DNA of 64,000 nt from Ehretia macrophylla (GCA_037974665.1 CM075771.1:38114425-38178424); one strand, 5' to 3'. Positions 20,828-33,008 are shown, numbered from the stretch's first letter. Notes: generated by a model from the letters alone, not told the origin. Program-made: numbers and translations.

Positions 20828-20946
20828 GGGTGCGATTGGAGCAGCACTAATGCACCAGATCCCATCAGAACTATGAAGTTAAGCGTGCTTGGGCGAGAGT
20901 AGTACTAGGATGCGTGACCCCCTAGAAAGTCCTTGTGTTGCACCCC
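20828..20946 (+). rRNA. 5S rRNA gene, copy 9 of 73, heavily altered
   Basis: Eleven differences: C10T, A11G, T12G, C14G, G30A, C46A, C47T, G86C, G97A, G99A and C107T. The block at nt 10-14 reads TGGAG, and G86C lies in the centre of box C, so function is unlikely. Its spacer has a 95-bp deletion at about 21105. Confidence 0.93.
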
Positions 20947-21408
20947 ATTTTCAATTTTTTTTGCCCTGGTTAGGTTTGCCAAGATACGTTATCCACCAAA
21001 TCTTTATTACCGAATCCCACGGAACATTGGGCGAGACAACTTCGCTTCACGTAGAAGCCGGGCCAGCAAACCAAGGGCGTAGAGTTTGTGACCAGGTCTC
21101 CGTCGCTCACTCGTTGTGTCCTTTTTGGAGCCCAAAATTGAACGTTTTCATCAGTTTCAAGCCACTTTTCTTGTTTTGCCCTATTTTTTCATCGTGGATC
21201 GTACGTCGTGAGCTGTAAAAAGGACGACAACCTGACTCTCGATACATCAGAGGGCCCTACAATGCGTCGATATCAAGTCTTATGAGGATGCTGCGTTGTT
21301 GAAGCGGATGGGTTGTCGTTAAGCCCATTGGGCCTTTTGAATGGGCCATCTCTCTAGGCTGGGACTGTGAACCGTTAACCCCTATAGGAATTGTGCCCTC
21401 AACAGGAC

Positions 21409-21527
21409 GGGTGCGATAATACCAGCACTAATGCACCGGATCCAATTAGAACTCCGAAGTTAAGCGTGGTTGGGCGAGATTAGTACTAGGATGGGTGACC
21501 CCCAGAGAAGTCCTCGTGTTGCACCCC
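21409..21527 (+). rRNA. 5S rRNA gene, copy 10 of 73
   Basis: Differences: C10A, C36A, C39T, C61G, G72T, T96A and G98A. The upstream element reads CCCCTATAGG. Confidence 0.96.
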
Positions 21528-22084
21528 CTTTTCAATTTTTTTTGCCCTGGTTAGGGTTGCCAAGATACTTTGTCCACTAAATCTCTATTACCGAATCCCA
21601 CGGCACATTGGGCAAGACAACTTCACTTCACGTAGAGGCCGGGCCTGCAAACCGAGGGCTTGGGCTTGTGACTAGGTCTCCGTCGCTCCGGTGCCCATAA
21701 GTTTTGATTCGTAGGGAGTTACGCAGCGCACAGCATACCGTTGCAAAGCTCTCTGAGAGCTCTACGACGGGGGCAGCCAACTTGCTCGCTATGCCCATTT
21801 TTTTAGCCGAAAAATGAATGTTTTCATCAGTTTCAGGCCACTTTTCTTCTTTTGCTATATTTTTTCGTCCCGGATCGAACGTCGTGAGCTGTTAAAAGGA
21901 CGACAACCTAACTCGCAAGACATCAAAGGGCCCTACAACGTGTCGATATGACATCTTGCGAGGATGCTGCTTTGTTGAAGCGGATGGGTTGTCGTTAAGC
22001 TCATTGGGCCTTTCGAATGGGCCATCTCTTTAGGCTGGGACTGTTTGTCGTTAACACATATAGGAATTGTGCCCTCAACTTGAC

Positions 22085-22203
22085 GGGTACGATCATACCA
22101 GCACTAATGCACCGAATCCCATCAGAACTCTGAAGTTAAGCGTGCTTGGGCGAGACTAGTACTAGGATGGGTGACCCCCTTGGAAGTCCTAGTGTTGCAT
22201 CCC
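22085..22203 (+). rRNA. 5S rRNA gene, copy 11 of 73
   Basis: Differences: G5A, G31A, C47T, G72C, G97T, C107A and C116T. C116T turns the third helix I pair into G-U. Confidence 0.96.
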
Positions 22204-22761
22204 CTTTTCAACTTGTTTTGCCCTGGTTGGGGTTGCCAAGATACTTTATCCACCAAATCTTTATTACTGAATCCCATGGAACATTGGGCAAGACAACTTC
22301 GCTTCACGTAGACGCTGGGCCCGCAAACCGAGGGCTTAGGGTTTGTGACCAGGTCTCCGTCGCTCCGGTGCCCATAACTTTTGATCTGTAATGAGTTACA
22401 CGGTGCACAACATACCGTTGCAAAGCTCTCTGAGAGCTGTACGACGGGGGCAGCCGACTTACTCGATGTGCCCATTTTTGGAGACCAAAATCGAACATTT
22501 TCATCAGTTTCAGGCCACTTTTGATCTTTTGCTCTATTTTTCCGTCCCGTATCGTACGTCGTGAGTTGTTAAAAGGACGACAACCTGGCTTGCTGGACAT
22601 CAGAGGGTCCTACAATGTGTCGATATCATGTCTTGCGAGGATGCTGCGTTGTTGAAGCGTATGGGTTGTCGTTAAGCCTATTGGGCCTTTTGAATAAGCC
22701 ATCTCTCTAGGCCGGGACTGTGAATTGTTAACCCCTATAGGAATTGTGCCCTAAACAGGAC

Positions 22762-22880
22762 GGGTGCGATCATACCAGCACTAATGCACCGGATCCCATC
22801 AGAACTCCGAAGTTAAGCGTGGTTGGGTGAGAGTAGTACTATGATGGGTGACCCCCTAGGAAGTCCTCGTGTTGCACCCC
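22762..22880 (+). rRNA. 5S rRNA gene, copy 12 of 73
   Basis: Differences: C61G, C67T, G81T and G97A. It shares C61G, G81T, G97A and almost the whole preceding flank with copy 13, so the two are a recent tandem pair. Confidence 0.97.
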
Positions 22881-23437
22881 CTTTTCAAATTTTTTTGCCC
22901 TGGTTAGGGTTGCCAAGATACTTTATCCACCAAATCTCTATTACCAAATCCAACAGAACATTGGGCAAGACAACTTCGCTTCACGTAGAGGCCGGGCCCG
23001 TAAATCGAGGGTGTAGGGTTTTTGACCAGGTCTCCGTCGCTCCGGTGCCCATAACTTTTAATCCGTAAGGAGTTACGCGGCGCACAACATACCGTTGCAA
23101 TGCTCTCTGAGAGCTCAAAGACGGAGGCAGCGAGGTTGCTCGCTTTGCATTTTTTGTAACCCAAAATCAAACGTTTTGATTAGTTTCAGGCCACTTTTGT
23201 TCTTTTGCTCTATTTTTCCGTCCCGTATCGTACGTCGTGAGTTGTTAAAAGGACAACAACCTGGCTCGCAGGACATCAGAGGGTCCTACAATGTGTCGAT
23301 ATCATGTCTTGCGAGGATGCTGCGTTGTTGAAGCGTATGGGTTGTCGTTAAGCCCATTGGGCCTTTTGAATAAGCCATCTCTCTAGGCTGGGACTGTGAA
23401 CTGTTAACCCCTATAGGAATTGTGCCCTAAACAGGAC

Positions 23438-23556
23438 GGGTGCGATCATACCAGCACTAATGCACCGGATCCCATCAGAACTCCGAAGTTAAGCGTGGAT
23501 GGGCGAGAGTAGTACTATGATGGGTGACCCCCTAGGAAGTCCTCGAGTTGCACCCT
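23438..23556 (+). rRNA. 5S rRNA gene, copy 13 of 73
   Basis: Differences: C61G, T62A, G81T, G97A, T109A and C119T. It is the sister of copy 12. Its spacer is subtype D (GAGATCTCTACG, AATTTTAGG). Confidence 0.97.
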
Positions 23557-24111
23557 CTTTTCAATTTTTTTTGCCCTGGTTTGGGTTGCCAAGATACTTT
23601 ATCCACCAAATCTCTATTACCGAATCCCAGGGAACATTGGGCAAGACAACTTCGCTTCACGTAGAGGCCGGGCCAGCAAACCGAGGGCGTAGGGTTTGTG
23701 ACCAGGTCTCCGTCGCTCCGATGCCCATAACTTTTGATCCATAAGGAATTACGCGGCGTACAGCATACCGTTGTAAAGCTCTTTGAGATCTCTACGATGA
23801 AGGCAGCGAGCTTGCTCACTTTGCCCATTTTTGGAGCCCAAAATCGAACGTTTTCATCAATTTTAGGCTACTTTTCTTGTTTTGCCCTTTTTCCGTCTTG
23901 GATCGTACGTCGTGAGCTGTTAAAAGGACGACAACCTTACTCACGGTACATCAGAGGGCCCTACAACATGTCGATATCACGTCTTGCGAGAATGCTACAT
24001 TGTTGAAGCAGATGGGTTTTCGTTAAGCCCATTGGCCTTATGAATGGGCCATCTCTCTAGGCTGGGACTGTGAACCGTTAACACACATAGGAATTGTGCC
24101 CTCAACATGAC

Positions 24112-24230
24112 GGGTGTGATCATACCAGCACTAATGCACTGGATCCCATCAGAACTCCGAGGTTAAGCGTGCTTGGGCGAGAATAGTACTAGGATGGGTG
24201 ACCCCCTGGGAAGTCCTCGTGTTGCACCCC
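24112..24230 (+). rRNA. 5S rRNA gene, copy 14 of 73
   Basis: Differences: C6T, C29T, A50G and G72A, all transitions. Its spacer lacks 10 bp of the AGCTCTCTGAGAGCT inverted repeat, giving a 666-bp unit. Confidence 0.97.
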
Positions 24231-24777
24231 CTTTTCAATTTTTTTTGCCCTGGTTAGGGTTGCCAAGATACTTTATCCACCAAATCTCTCTTGCCGAATC
24301 CCACGGAACATTGGGCAAGACAACTTCACTTCACGTAGAGGCCGGGCCCGCAAACCGAAGGCGTAGGGTTTGTGACTAGGTCCCCGTCGCTCCGGTACCC
24401 ATAACTTTTGATATGTAAGGAGTTACGTGGCGCACGACATACCGTTGCAAAGCTCTACGACAGGGGCAGGCAGCTTGCTCTCTTTGCCTGTTTTTGGAGC
24501 CCAAAATTGAACGTTTTCATCAGTTTTAGGCCACTTCTCTTGTTTTGCCCTATTTTTCCGTCCCGGATTGTACGTCGTGAGTTGTTAAATGGGAGACAAC
24601 CTGGCTCGCGGTATATCAGAGGGCCCTACAACGTGTCGATATCACGTCTTGCGAGGATGCTGCATTGTTGAAGTGGATGGGTTGTCGTTAAGCCTATTGG
24701 GCCTTCTGAATGGGCCATCTCTCTAGGCTGGGACTGTGAACTGTTAACACATTTAGGAATTGTGCCCTCAACATAAC

Positions 24778-24896
24778 TGGTGCGATCATACCAGCACTAG
24801 TGCACCAGATCCCATCAGAACTCCGAAGTTAAGCGTGCTTGGGTGGGACTAGTACTAAGATGGGTGACCCCTTGGGAAGTCCTCGTGTTGCACCCT
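24778..24896 (+). rRNA. 5S rRNA gene, copy 15 of 73
   Basis: Nine differences: G1T, A23G, G30A, C67T, A69G, G72C, G81A, C95T and C119T. Three fall in the IE and one in box C. Its spacer is subtype X and opens the first X-Y-Z cassette. Confidence 0.95.
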
Positions 24897-25453
24897 TTTT
24901 TCAATTTTTTTTGCCCTGGTAGGGTTGCCAAGATACTTTATCCACCAAATCTCTATCATCGAATCCCACGGAACATTGGGGAAGACAACTTCACTTCACG
25001 TAGAGGCCGGGCCCGCAAACCGAGGGCGTAGGGTTTGTGACCAGGTCTCCGTCGCTCCGGTGCCCATAACTTTTGATCCGTAAGGAGTTACGTGGCGCAT
25101 AGCATGCCGTTGCAAAGCCCTCTAAAAGCTCGACGACCAGGGCGGTGAGCTTGCTCGCCATGCCCCTTTTTGGAGCCCAAAATCGAACGCTTTCATCAGT
25201 TTCAGGCCCCTTTTATTCTTTTGCCCTGTTTTTTCATCCCGGATCGTATGTCGTGAGCTGTTAAAAGGACGACAACCTGACTATCGATACATCAGAGGGC
25301 CCTACAACGTGTCGATATCATGTCTTATAAGGATGCTGCGTTGTTGAAGCAGATGGGTTGTCGTTAAGCCCATTGGGCCGTTTGAATGGGCCATATCTCT
25401 AGGCTGGGACTGTGAACTATTAACAAATATAGGAATTGTGCTCTCAACATGAC

Positions 25454-25572
25454 GAGTACGATCATACCAGTACTAATGCACCGGATCCCATCAGAGCTCT
25501 GAAGTTAAGCGTGCTTGGGCGAGAGTAGTACTAGGATGGGTGACCCCTTGGGAAGTCCTCGTGTTGCACCCC
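25454..25572 (+). rRNA. 5S rRNA gene, copy 16 of 73
   Basis: Differences: G2A, G5A, C18T, A43G, C47T and C95T. Internal promoter boxes are intact apart from C95T. The spacer is subtype Y. Confidence 0.96.
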
Positions 25573-26131
25573 ATTTTCAATTTTTTTTGCCCTGGTTACT
25601 GTTGCCAATATACTTTATCCACCAAATCTATATTACCAAATCCCACGAAACATTGGGCAAGACAATTTCGCTTCACGTAAAGGCCGGGCCCGCAAACCGA
25701 GGGCGTAGGGTTTGTGACCAGGTCTCCGTCGCTCTGGTGCCCATGACTTTTGATTCGAACGGAGTTACGTAGAGCACAACATACTGTTGCAATGCCCTCT
25801 AAGAACTCTACGACAGGGGCAGCCAGCTTGCTCGCTGTGCCCAATTTTGGAGCCCAAAATTGAACATTTTCATCAGTTTCAGGCCACTTTTCTACTTTTG
25901 CTCTGTTTTTTTGTCCCGGATCGTACGTCATGAGCTATTAAAACGACGACAACCTGACTCACGGGACATCAGAGGGCCCTAGAACGTGTCGATATCACGT
26001 ATTGCGAGGATGCTACATTGTTGAAGCGAATGGGTTGTCGTTAAGACCATTGGGCGTTTTTGAATGGGCCATCTCTCTAGGCTGGGGCAGTGAACCGTTA
26101 ACACATATAAGAATTGTGCCCTCAACATGAC

Positions 26132-26250
26132 GGGTGCGATCATACCAGCACTAATGCACTGGATCCCATCAGAACTCTGAAGTTAAACGTGCTTGGGCGA
26201 GAGTAGTACTAGGATGGGTGACCCCCTGTGAAGTACCCATGTTGCACCCC
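26132..26250 (+). rRNA. 5S rRNA gene, copy 17 of 73
   Basis: Differences: C29T, C47T, G56A, G98T, C104A, T106C and G108A. The spacer is subtype Z (GTCACAAAGTCTCCG). Confidence 0.96.
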
Positions 26251-26808
26251 CTTTTCCATTTTTTTTGCCCTAGTTGCGGTTTCCAAGATACTTTATCCAC
26301 CAAATCTCTATTACCGAATCCCACTGAACATTGGGCAAGACAACTTCGCTTCACATAGAGGCCGGGCCCGTAAACCTAGGGCGTAGGGTTTGTCACAAAG
26401 TCTCCGTCGCTTAGGTGCCCATAACTTTTGATCCGTAAGGAGTTATGCGGCGCACATCATACCGTTACAAAGCTCTTTGAGAGCTCTACGACGTAGGCAG
26501 CCATCTTGCTCGCTGTGGCCTTTTTTGGAGCCCAAAATCGAACGTTTTGATTAGTTTCTGTCCACTTTTATTCTTTTGCTCTGTTTTTCCGTCCTGGATC
26601 GTACGTCGTGAGCTGTTAAAAGGACGACAACCCGACTCGCGGGACATCAGAGGGCCCTACTACGTGTCGATATCACGTCTTGCGAGGATGCAGCGTTGCT
26701 GAAGTGGATGGGTTATTGTTAAGCCCATTGGGCTTTTTGAATGGGCAATCTCTCTAGGTTGGGACTGTGAACCGTTAACAAATATAGGAATTGTGCCCTC
26801 AACATGAC

Positions 26809-26927
26809 GGGTGCGATCATACCAGTAGTAATGCACTAGATCCCATCAGAACTCCGAAGTTAAGCGTGCTTGGGAGAGAGTAGTACTAGGATGGGTGACC
26901 CCCTGGGAAGTCTTCGTGTTGCACCCC
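26809..26927 (+). rRNA. 5S rRNA gene, copy 18 of 73
   Basis: Differences: C18T, C20G, C29T, G30A, C67A and C105T. The spacer is subtype V-like (TTCGTTCACG, GTAACC). Confidence 0.96.
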
Positions 26928-27483
26928 CATTTCAATTTTTTTTGCCCTGGTTAGGGTTGCCAAGATACTTTTTCCACCAAATCTCTATTACCGAATCCCA
27001 CGGAACATTGGGCAAGACAACTTCGTTCACGTAGAGGCCGGGCCCGTAAACCGAGGGCGTAGGGTTTGTAACCAGGTCTCCGTCGCTCCGGTGCCCATAA
27101 CTTTTTATTTGTAAGGAGTTACGCGACGCACAACATACCGTTGCAAAGCTCTTTGAGAGCTTTACGACGTAGGTAGCCAGCTTGATCACCGTGCCCTTTT
27201 TGGAGCCCAAAATAGAACGTTTTCATCAGTTTCAGGCCACTTTTCTTCTTTTGCTCTATTTTTCCATCCCGGATCGAACGTTGTGAGTTGTTAAAAGGAC
27301 GACAACCTAACTTGCGTGACATCAGAGGGCCCTACAACGTGTCGATATCACGTCTTGCGAGGATGCAGCGTTGTTGAAGCGGATGGGTTGTCGTTAAGCC
27401 CATTGCGGCTTTTGAATTGGCCATCTATTTAGGCTGCGACTGTGAACTGTTAACACATATAGGAATTGTGGCCTCAACTTGAC

Positions 27484-27602
27484 GGGTGCGATCATACCAG
27501 CACTAATGCACCGGATCCCATCAGAACTCCGAAGTTGAGCGTGCTTGGGCGAGAGTAGTACTCGGATGGGTGAACCCCTGCGAAGTCCTCGTGTTGCACC
27601 CC
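27484..27602 (+). rRNA. 5S rRNA gene, copy 19 of 73
   Basis: Differences: A54G, A80C, C91A and G98C. Both box A and box C are changed. Confidence 0.97.
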
Positions 27603-28159
27603 CTTTTGAATTTTTTTTTGCCCTGGTTAGGGTTGCCAAGATACTTTATCCACCAAATCTCTATTACCAAATCCCACGGAACATTGGGCAAGACAACTTC
27701 ACTTCACGTGGAAGCCGGGCCTGCGAACCGAGGGGTAGGGTTTGTGACCAAGTCTCCGTCGCTCCGGTGCCCATAACTTTTGATCCATAAGGAGTTACGC
27801 GGCGCACAGCATACCGTTGCAATGCTCTTTGAGAGCTCAAAGACGGAAGCAGCGAGGTTGCTCGCTTTGCCCCTTTTTGGAGCCCAAAATCGAACGTTTT
27901 CATCAGTTTTAGGTCACTTTTCTTGTTTTGCCTTGTTTTTCCGTCTCGGATTGTACGTCGTGAGTTGTTAAAAGGACGACAACCTGACTCGCGGTATATC
28001 AGAAGGCCCTACAACGTGTCGATATCACGTCTTGCGAGGATGGTGCGTTGTTGAAGCGGATGGGTTTTCGTCAAGCCCATTGGCCTTTTGAATGGGCCAA
28101 CTCTCTAGGCTGGGACTGTGAATCGTTAACACATATAAGAATTGTGCCCTCAACAAGAC

Positions 28160-28278
28160 GGGTGTGATCATACCAGCACTAATGGACCGGATCCCATCAG
28201 AACTCCGAAGTTAAGCGTGCTTGGGCGAGAGTAGTACTAGGATGGGTGACCCCCTGGGAAGTCCTCGCGTTGCACCCC
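28160..28278 (+). rRNA. 5S rRNA gene, copy 20 of 73, intact internal promoter
   Basis: Only three differences: C6T, C26G and T109C. Nucleotides 50-97 match consensus, so it is among the best candidates for an active gene. The spacer is subtype Y. Confidence 0.98.
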
Positions 28279-28806
28279 CTTTTGAATTATTTTTGCCCTG
28301 GTTAGGGTTGCCAAGATACTTTATCCACCAAATCTCTATTACCGAATCCAACGGAACATTGGGCAAGACAACTTCGCTTCACGTAGAGGCCGGGCCCGCA
28401 AACCGAGGGTGTAGGGTTTGTAACCTGGTCTCCGTCGCTCCGGTGCCCATAACTTTTGATCCGAAAGGAGTTACGCATCGCACAGCATACCGTTGCAAAG
28501 CCCTCTGAGAGCTCTACGACAGCGGAAACCATATTGCTCGTTGTGCTAGTTTTTGGAGCCAAAAATCGAACATTTTCATCTGTTTCAGTCCACTTTTATA
28601 CTTTTGATTTGTTTTTCCGTCCCGGATCGTACGTCATGCGCTGTTAAAAGGACGACAACCTGACTCGCGGGTCGTCAGAGAGACCTACAACGTGTCGATA
28701 TCACGTCTTGTGAGGATGCTGCGTTGTTGAAACGGATGGGTTGTCGTTAAGCCCATTGGGCCTTTTGAATGGGCCATCTCTCTAGGTTGGGACTGTGAAC
28801 CGTTAA

Positions 28807-28836
28807 CACATATAGCAATTGTGCCCTCAACATGAC
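28807..28836 (+). promoter_or_regulatory. 5' flanking promoter elements of a 5S gene (representative, copy 21)
   Basis: Upstream of copy 21 are ATATAG near -27, a GC pair near -14 and C at -1, matching the layout known for plant 5S genes (TATA-like near -28, GC near -12, C at -1), where Pol III needs them besides the internal boxes. The same layout precedes nearly every copy; copies 4 and 72 lack the TATA-like part, and copies 10, 12, 13 and 22 have CCCCTATAGG. Confidence 0.75.
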
Positions 28837-28955
28837 GGGTGCGATCATACCAGCACTAATGCACCGGATCCTATCAGAACTCCGAAGTTAAGCGTGCTTG
28901 GGCGAGAGTAGTACTAGGATGGGTGACCCCCTGGGAAGTCCTCGTGTTGCACCCT
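28837..28955 (+). rRNA. 5S rRNA gene, copy 21 of 73, closest to consensus
   Basis: Only C36T and C119T differ from the window consensus; helix I and all internal boxes are intact, and the TATA-like element and both T runs are present. It is the most likely functional copy in the window, although the upstream element reads ATATAGCAA. Confidence 0.98.
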
Positions 28956-29508
28956 CTTTTCAATTTTTTTTGCCCTGGTTAGGGTTGTCAAGATACTTTA
29001 TCCATCAAATCTCTATTACCGAATCCCACAGAACATTGGGCTAGACAACTTCGTTCACGTGGAGGCCGGTCCCGCAAACCGAGGGCGTAGGGTTTGTAAC
29101 TAGGACTCCGTCGCTCCGGTGCCCATTACTTGATCCGTAAGGAGTTACGCGGCGTACAGCATACAGTTGCAAAGCTCTCTGAGAGCTCAAAGACGGGGCA
29201 GCTCGATCGCTCGCTGTGTCCGTTTTGGAGCCCAAAATTGAACGTTTTCATCAGTTTCAAGCCCCTTTTCTTCTTATGCCTTATTTTTCCGTCGCGGATC
29301 GTACGTCGTGAGCTGTTAAAAGGATGATAACCTGAATCTTGATACATTAGAGGGGCCAACAACGTGTCGATATCAAGTCTTATGAGGATGCTACGTTTTT
29401 GAAGCGGATGGGTTGTCGTTAAGCCCATTGGGCCTTTTGAATGGGCCATCTCTCTAGGATGGGACTGTGAACCTTTAACCCCTATAGGAATTGTGCCCTC
29501 AACAGGAC
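28956..29508 (+). repeat. 5S intergenic spacer (representative, after copy 21)
   Basis: Landmarks in this unit are TTAGGGTT at 28979-28986 and the telobox TAGGGTTT at 29088-29095. The CT-rich stretch, the TCGTACG palindrome and the TTAAGCCCATTGGGCC block follow. This unit is of subtype V (single-base loss giving TTCGTTCACG, GTAAC for GTGAC, CATACAGTTGC). There is no recognisable gene or older mobile element in the spacer. Confidence 0.85.
28957..28971 (+). terminator. Pol III terminator of a 5S gene (representative, copy 21)
   Basis: Four Ts, then CAA, then eight Ts start within 2 bp of the gene end. Runs of four or more Ts on the non-template strand stop Pol III. The double T run is present after almost every full copy, though a few have only the second run at full length. 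Confidence 0.85.
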
Positions 29509-29627
29509 GGGTGCGATCATACCAGCACTAATGCACCGGATTCCATCAGAACTCCGAAGTTAAGCGTGGTTAGGCGAGAGTACTACTAGGATGGGTGACC
29601 CCTGGGGAAGTTCTCGTGTTGCACCCC
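29509..29627 (+). rRNA. 5S rRNA gene, copy 22 of 73
   Basis: Differences: C34T, C61G, G64A, G75C, C95T, T96G and C104T. The upstream element reads CCCCTATAGG; the spacer is subtype D. Confidence 0.96.
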
Positions 29628-30184
29628 CTTTTCAATTTTTTTTGCCCTGGTTAGGGTTGCCAAGATACTTTATCCACCAAATCTCTATTACCGATTCCCA
29701 CGGAACAATGGGCAAGACAACTTTGCTTCACGTAGAGGCCGGGCCTGCAAACCGAGGGCATAGGGTTTGTGAATAGGTCCCTGTCGCTCCGGTGCCCATA
29801 ACTTTTGATCCGTAAGGAGTAACGCGGCGCACAGCATACCGTTGCAAAGCTCTCTGAGATCTCTACGACGGAGGCAGCGAGCTTTCTCGTCGTGCCCCTT
29901 TTTGGAGCCCAAAATTGAACGTATTCATCAATTTTAGGCCACTTTTCTTGTTTTGCCCTATTTTTTCGTCCCGGATCGTACGTCGTGAGTTGTTAAACGG
30001 ACGACAACCTAACTCGCGGTACATCAGAGGGCCCTACAACGTCTCGATATCACGTCTTGCGAGGATGCTGCATTGTAGAAGCGGATGGGTTTTCGTTAAG
30101 CCCATTGGACTTTTGAATGGGCCAACTCTCTAGGCTGGGATTGTGAACCGTTAACACATATAGGAATTGTGCCCTCAACATGAC

Positions 30185-30303
30185 GGGTGTGATCATACCA
30201 GCACTAATGCACCGGATTCCATCAGAACTCCGAAGTTAAGCGTGCTTGTGCGAGAGTAGTACTAGGATGGGTGACTCCCTGTGAAGTCCTCGTGTTGCAC
30301 CCC
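30185..30303 (+). rRNA. 5S rRNA gene, copy 23 of 73
   Basis: Differences: C6T, C34T, G65T, C92T and G98T. The spacer is subtype Y, with variants shared with the spacer after copy 29. Confidence 0.97.
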
Positions 30304-30859
30304 TTTTCAATTTTTTTTGCCCTAGTTAGGGTTGCCAAGATACTTTATCCACCAAATCTCCATTACCGAATCCCACGGAACAATGGGCAAGAGAACTTCG
30401 CTTCACGTAGAGGCCGGACCCACAAATCGAGGGCGTAGGGTTGGTGACCAGGTCTCCGTCGCTCCGGTGCCCATAACTTTTGATCCGAAAGGAGTTACGT
30501 AGTGCACAGCATACCGTTGCAATGCCCTCTGAGAGCTTTACGACAGGGCAGCCACCTTGCTCGTTGTGCCCATTTTTGGAGCCCAAAATCGAACATTTTC
30601 ATCAGTTTCAGACCACTTTTCTACTTTTGCTCTGTTTTTCCGTCCCGGATCTTATGTCATGAGCTGTTAAAAGGATGACAACCAGACTCACGGGACATCA
30701 GAGAGAACTACAACGTGTCGATATCACGTCTGGCGAGGATGCTGCGTTGTTGAGGCGGATTGGTTCTCGTTAAGCCCATTGGGCCTTTTGAATAGGCCAT
30801 CTTTCTAGGCTGGGATAGTGAACCATTAACACATATAGGAATTGTGCTCTCAACATGAC

Positions 30860-30978
30860 CGGTGTGATCATATCAGCACTAGTGCACTGGATCCCATCAG
30901 AACTCCGAAGTTAAGCGTGCTTGGGCGAGAGTAGTACTAGGATGGGTGACCCCCTGTGAAGTCCTCGTGTTGCACCCC
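30860..30978 (+). rRNA. 5S rRNA gene, copy 24 of 73, intact internal promoter
   Basis: Differences: G1C, C6T, C14T, A23G, C29T and G98T. Nucleotides 50-97 match consensus, but G1C breaks the first helix I pair. It shares G1C, C6T and G98T with copy 30. The spacer is subtype Z. Confidence 0.97.
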
Positions 30979-31536
30979 CTTTTCAATTTTTTTTGACCTG
31001 GTTGGGGTTGCCAAGATACTTTATCCACTAAATCTCTATTACAGAATCCCATGGAACATTGGGCAAGACAAATTCGCTTCAAGTAGAGGCTGGGCCCGTA
31101 AACCGAGGGCGTAGGGTTTGTCACAAAGTCTCCGTCGCTCAGGTGCTTATAACTTTTGATCCGTAAGGAGTTAAGCGGCGCACAACATACCGTTGCAAAG
31201 CTCTTTGAGAGCTCTACGATGTAGGCAGCCATCTTGTTCGCTGTGGCCTTTTTTGGAGCCAAAAATTGAACATTTTCATCAGTATCAGTCCACTTTTCTT
31301 CTTTTGCTCTGTTTTTCCATCCTGGATCGTACGTCGTGAGCTGTTAAAAGGACGACAACCTGACTCGCGGAACATCAGAGGGCCCTACAACGTGTCGATA
31401 TCACGTCTTGCGAGGATGCAGCATTGTTGAACCGGATGGGTTGTCATTAAGCCCATTGGGCTTTTTGAATGGGCAATCTCTCTAGGCTGCGACTGTGAAC
31501 CGTTAACACATATAGGAATTGTGCCCTCAACATGAC

Positions 31537-31655
31537 GGGTGCGATCATACCAGCACTAATGCACCAGAACCCATCAGAACTCCGAAGCTAAGCGTGCTTG
31601 GGCGAGAGTAGTACTAGGATGGGTGATCCCCTGGGAAGTCCTCGCGTTGCACCCC
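31537..31655 (+). rRNA. 5S rRNA gene, copy 25 of 73
   Basis: Differences: G30A, T33A, T52C, C91T and T109C. G30A, T52C and T109C are shared with copy 31, which also follows a subtype Z spacer. Its own spacer is subtype Y. Confidence 0.97.
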
Positions 31656-32213
31656 CTTTTCAATTTTTTTTGCCCTGGTTAGGGTTGCCAAGATACTTTA
31701 TCCACCAAATCTCTATTACCTAATCCAATGAAACATTGGGCAAGACAACTTCGCTTCACGTAGAGGCCGGGCCTGCAAACCGAGGGCGTAGGGTTTGTGA
31801 CCTGGTCTCCGTCGCTCCGGTGCCCATAACTTTTGATCCGAAAGGAGTTACGCAGCGCACAGCATACCGTTGCAAAGCCCTCTGAGAGCTCTACGATAGA
31901 GGCAGCCAGCTTGCTCACTGTGCCAATTTTTGGAGGCCAAAATTGAACATTTTCATCAGTTTCAGTCCATTTTTTTACTTTTGCTCTGTTTTTCCGTCCC
32001 GAATCGTACATCATGCGCTGTTAAAAGGGCGACAACCTGACTCACGGGACATCAGAGGGCCCTACAACGTGTTGATATCATGTCTTGCGAGGATACGGCG
32101 TTGTTGAAGCGGATGGGTTGTCGTTAAGCCCATTGGTCCTTTTGAATGGGCCATCTCTCTAGGCTGCGACTGTGAACTGTTAACACATATAGGAATTGTG
32201 CCCTCAACATGAC

Positions 32214-32332
32214 GGTTGCGATCGTACCAGCACTAATTCACCGGATTCCATTAGAACTCCGAATTTAAGCGTGCTTGGGCGAGAGTAGTACTAGGATGGG
32301 TGACCCCTTGTGAAGTTCTCGTGTTGCACCCT
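32214..32332 (+). rRNA. 5S rRNA gene, copy 26 of 73
   Basis: Ten differences: G3T, A11G, G25T, C34T, C39T, G51T, C95T, G98T, C104T and C119T. Helix I and the start of box A are affected. The spacer is subtype Z. Confidence 0.95.
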
Positions 32333-32889
32333 TTTTCAATTTTTTTTGCCCTGGTTGGGGTTGCCAAGATACTTTACCCACTAAATCTCTATTACCGAAT
32401 CCCAAGGAACATTGGGCAAGACAAATTCGCTTCAAGTAGAGGCTGGGCCCGTAAACCGAGGGCGTAGGGTTTGTCACAAAGTCTCCGTCGCTCAGGTGCC
32501 CATAACTTTTGATCCGTAAGGAGTTACGCGGCGACCAGCATACCGTTGCAAAGCTCTTTGAGAGCTCTACGACGTAGGCAGCCAGCTTGCTCGCTGTGGC
32601 CATTTTTGGACCCCAAAATCGAACATTTTCATTAGTTTCAGTCCACTTTTCTTCTTTAGCTCTGTTTTTCTGTCCTGGATCGTACGTAGTGAGTTGTTAA
32701 AAGGACGACAACCTGACTCGCGGGACATCAAAGGGCCCTTCAACGTGTCGATATCACGTCTTGCGAGGATGCATCGTTCTTGAAGCGGATGGGTTGTCGT
32801 TAAGCCCATTGGGACTTTTGAATGGGCCATCTCTCTAGGCTGGAACTGTGAATCGTTAACACATATAGGAATTGTGCCCTCAACATGAC

Positions 32890-33008
32890 GGGTGCGATCA
32901 TACCAGCACTAATGCACCAGATCCCATCAGAACACCGAAGTTAAGCGTGCTTGGGTGAGAGTAGAACTAGGATAGGTGACCCCATGGGAAGTCCTCTTGT
33001 TGCACCCC
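32890..33008 (+). rRNA. 5S rRNA gene, copy 27 of 73
   Basis: Differences: G30A, T45A, C67T, T76A, G85A, C95A and G108T. Box C and IE are changed. The spacer is subtype V in its first half. Confidence 0.96.
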
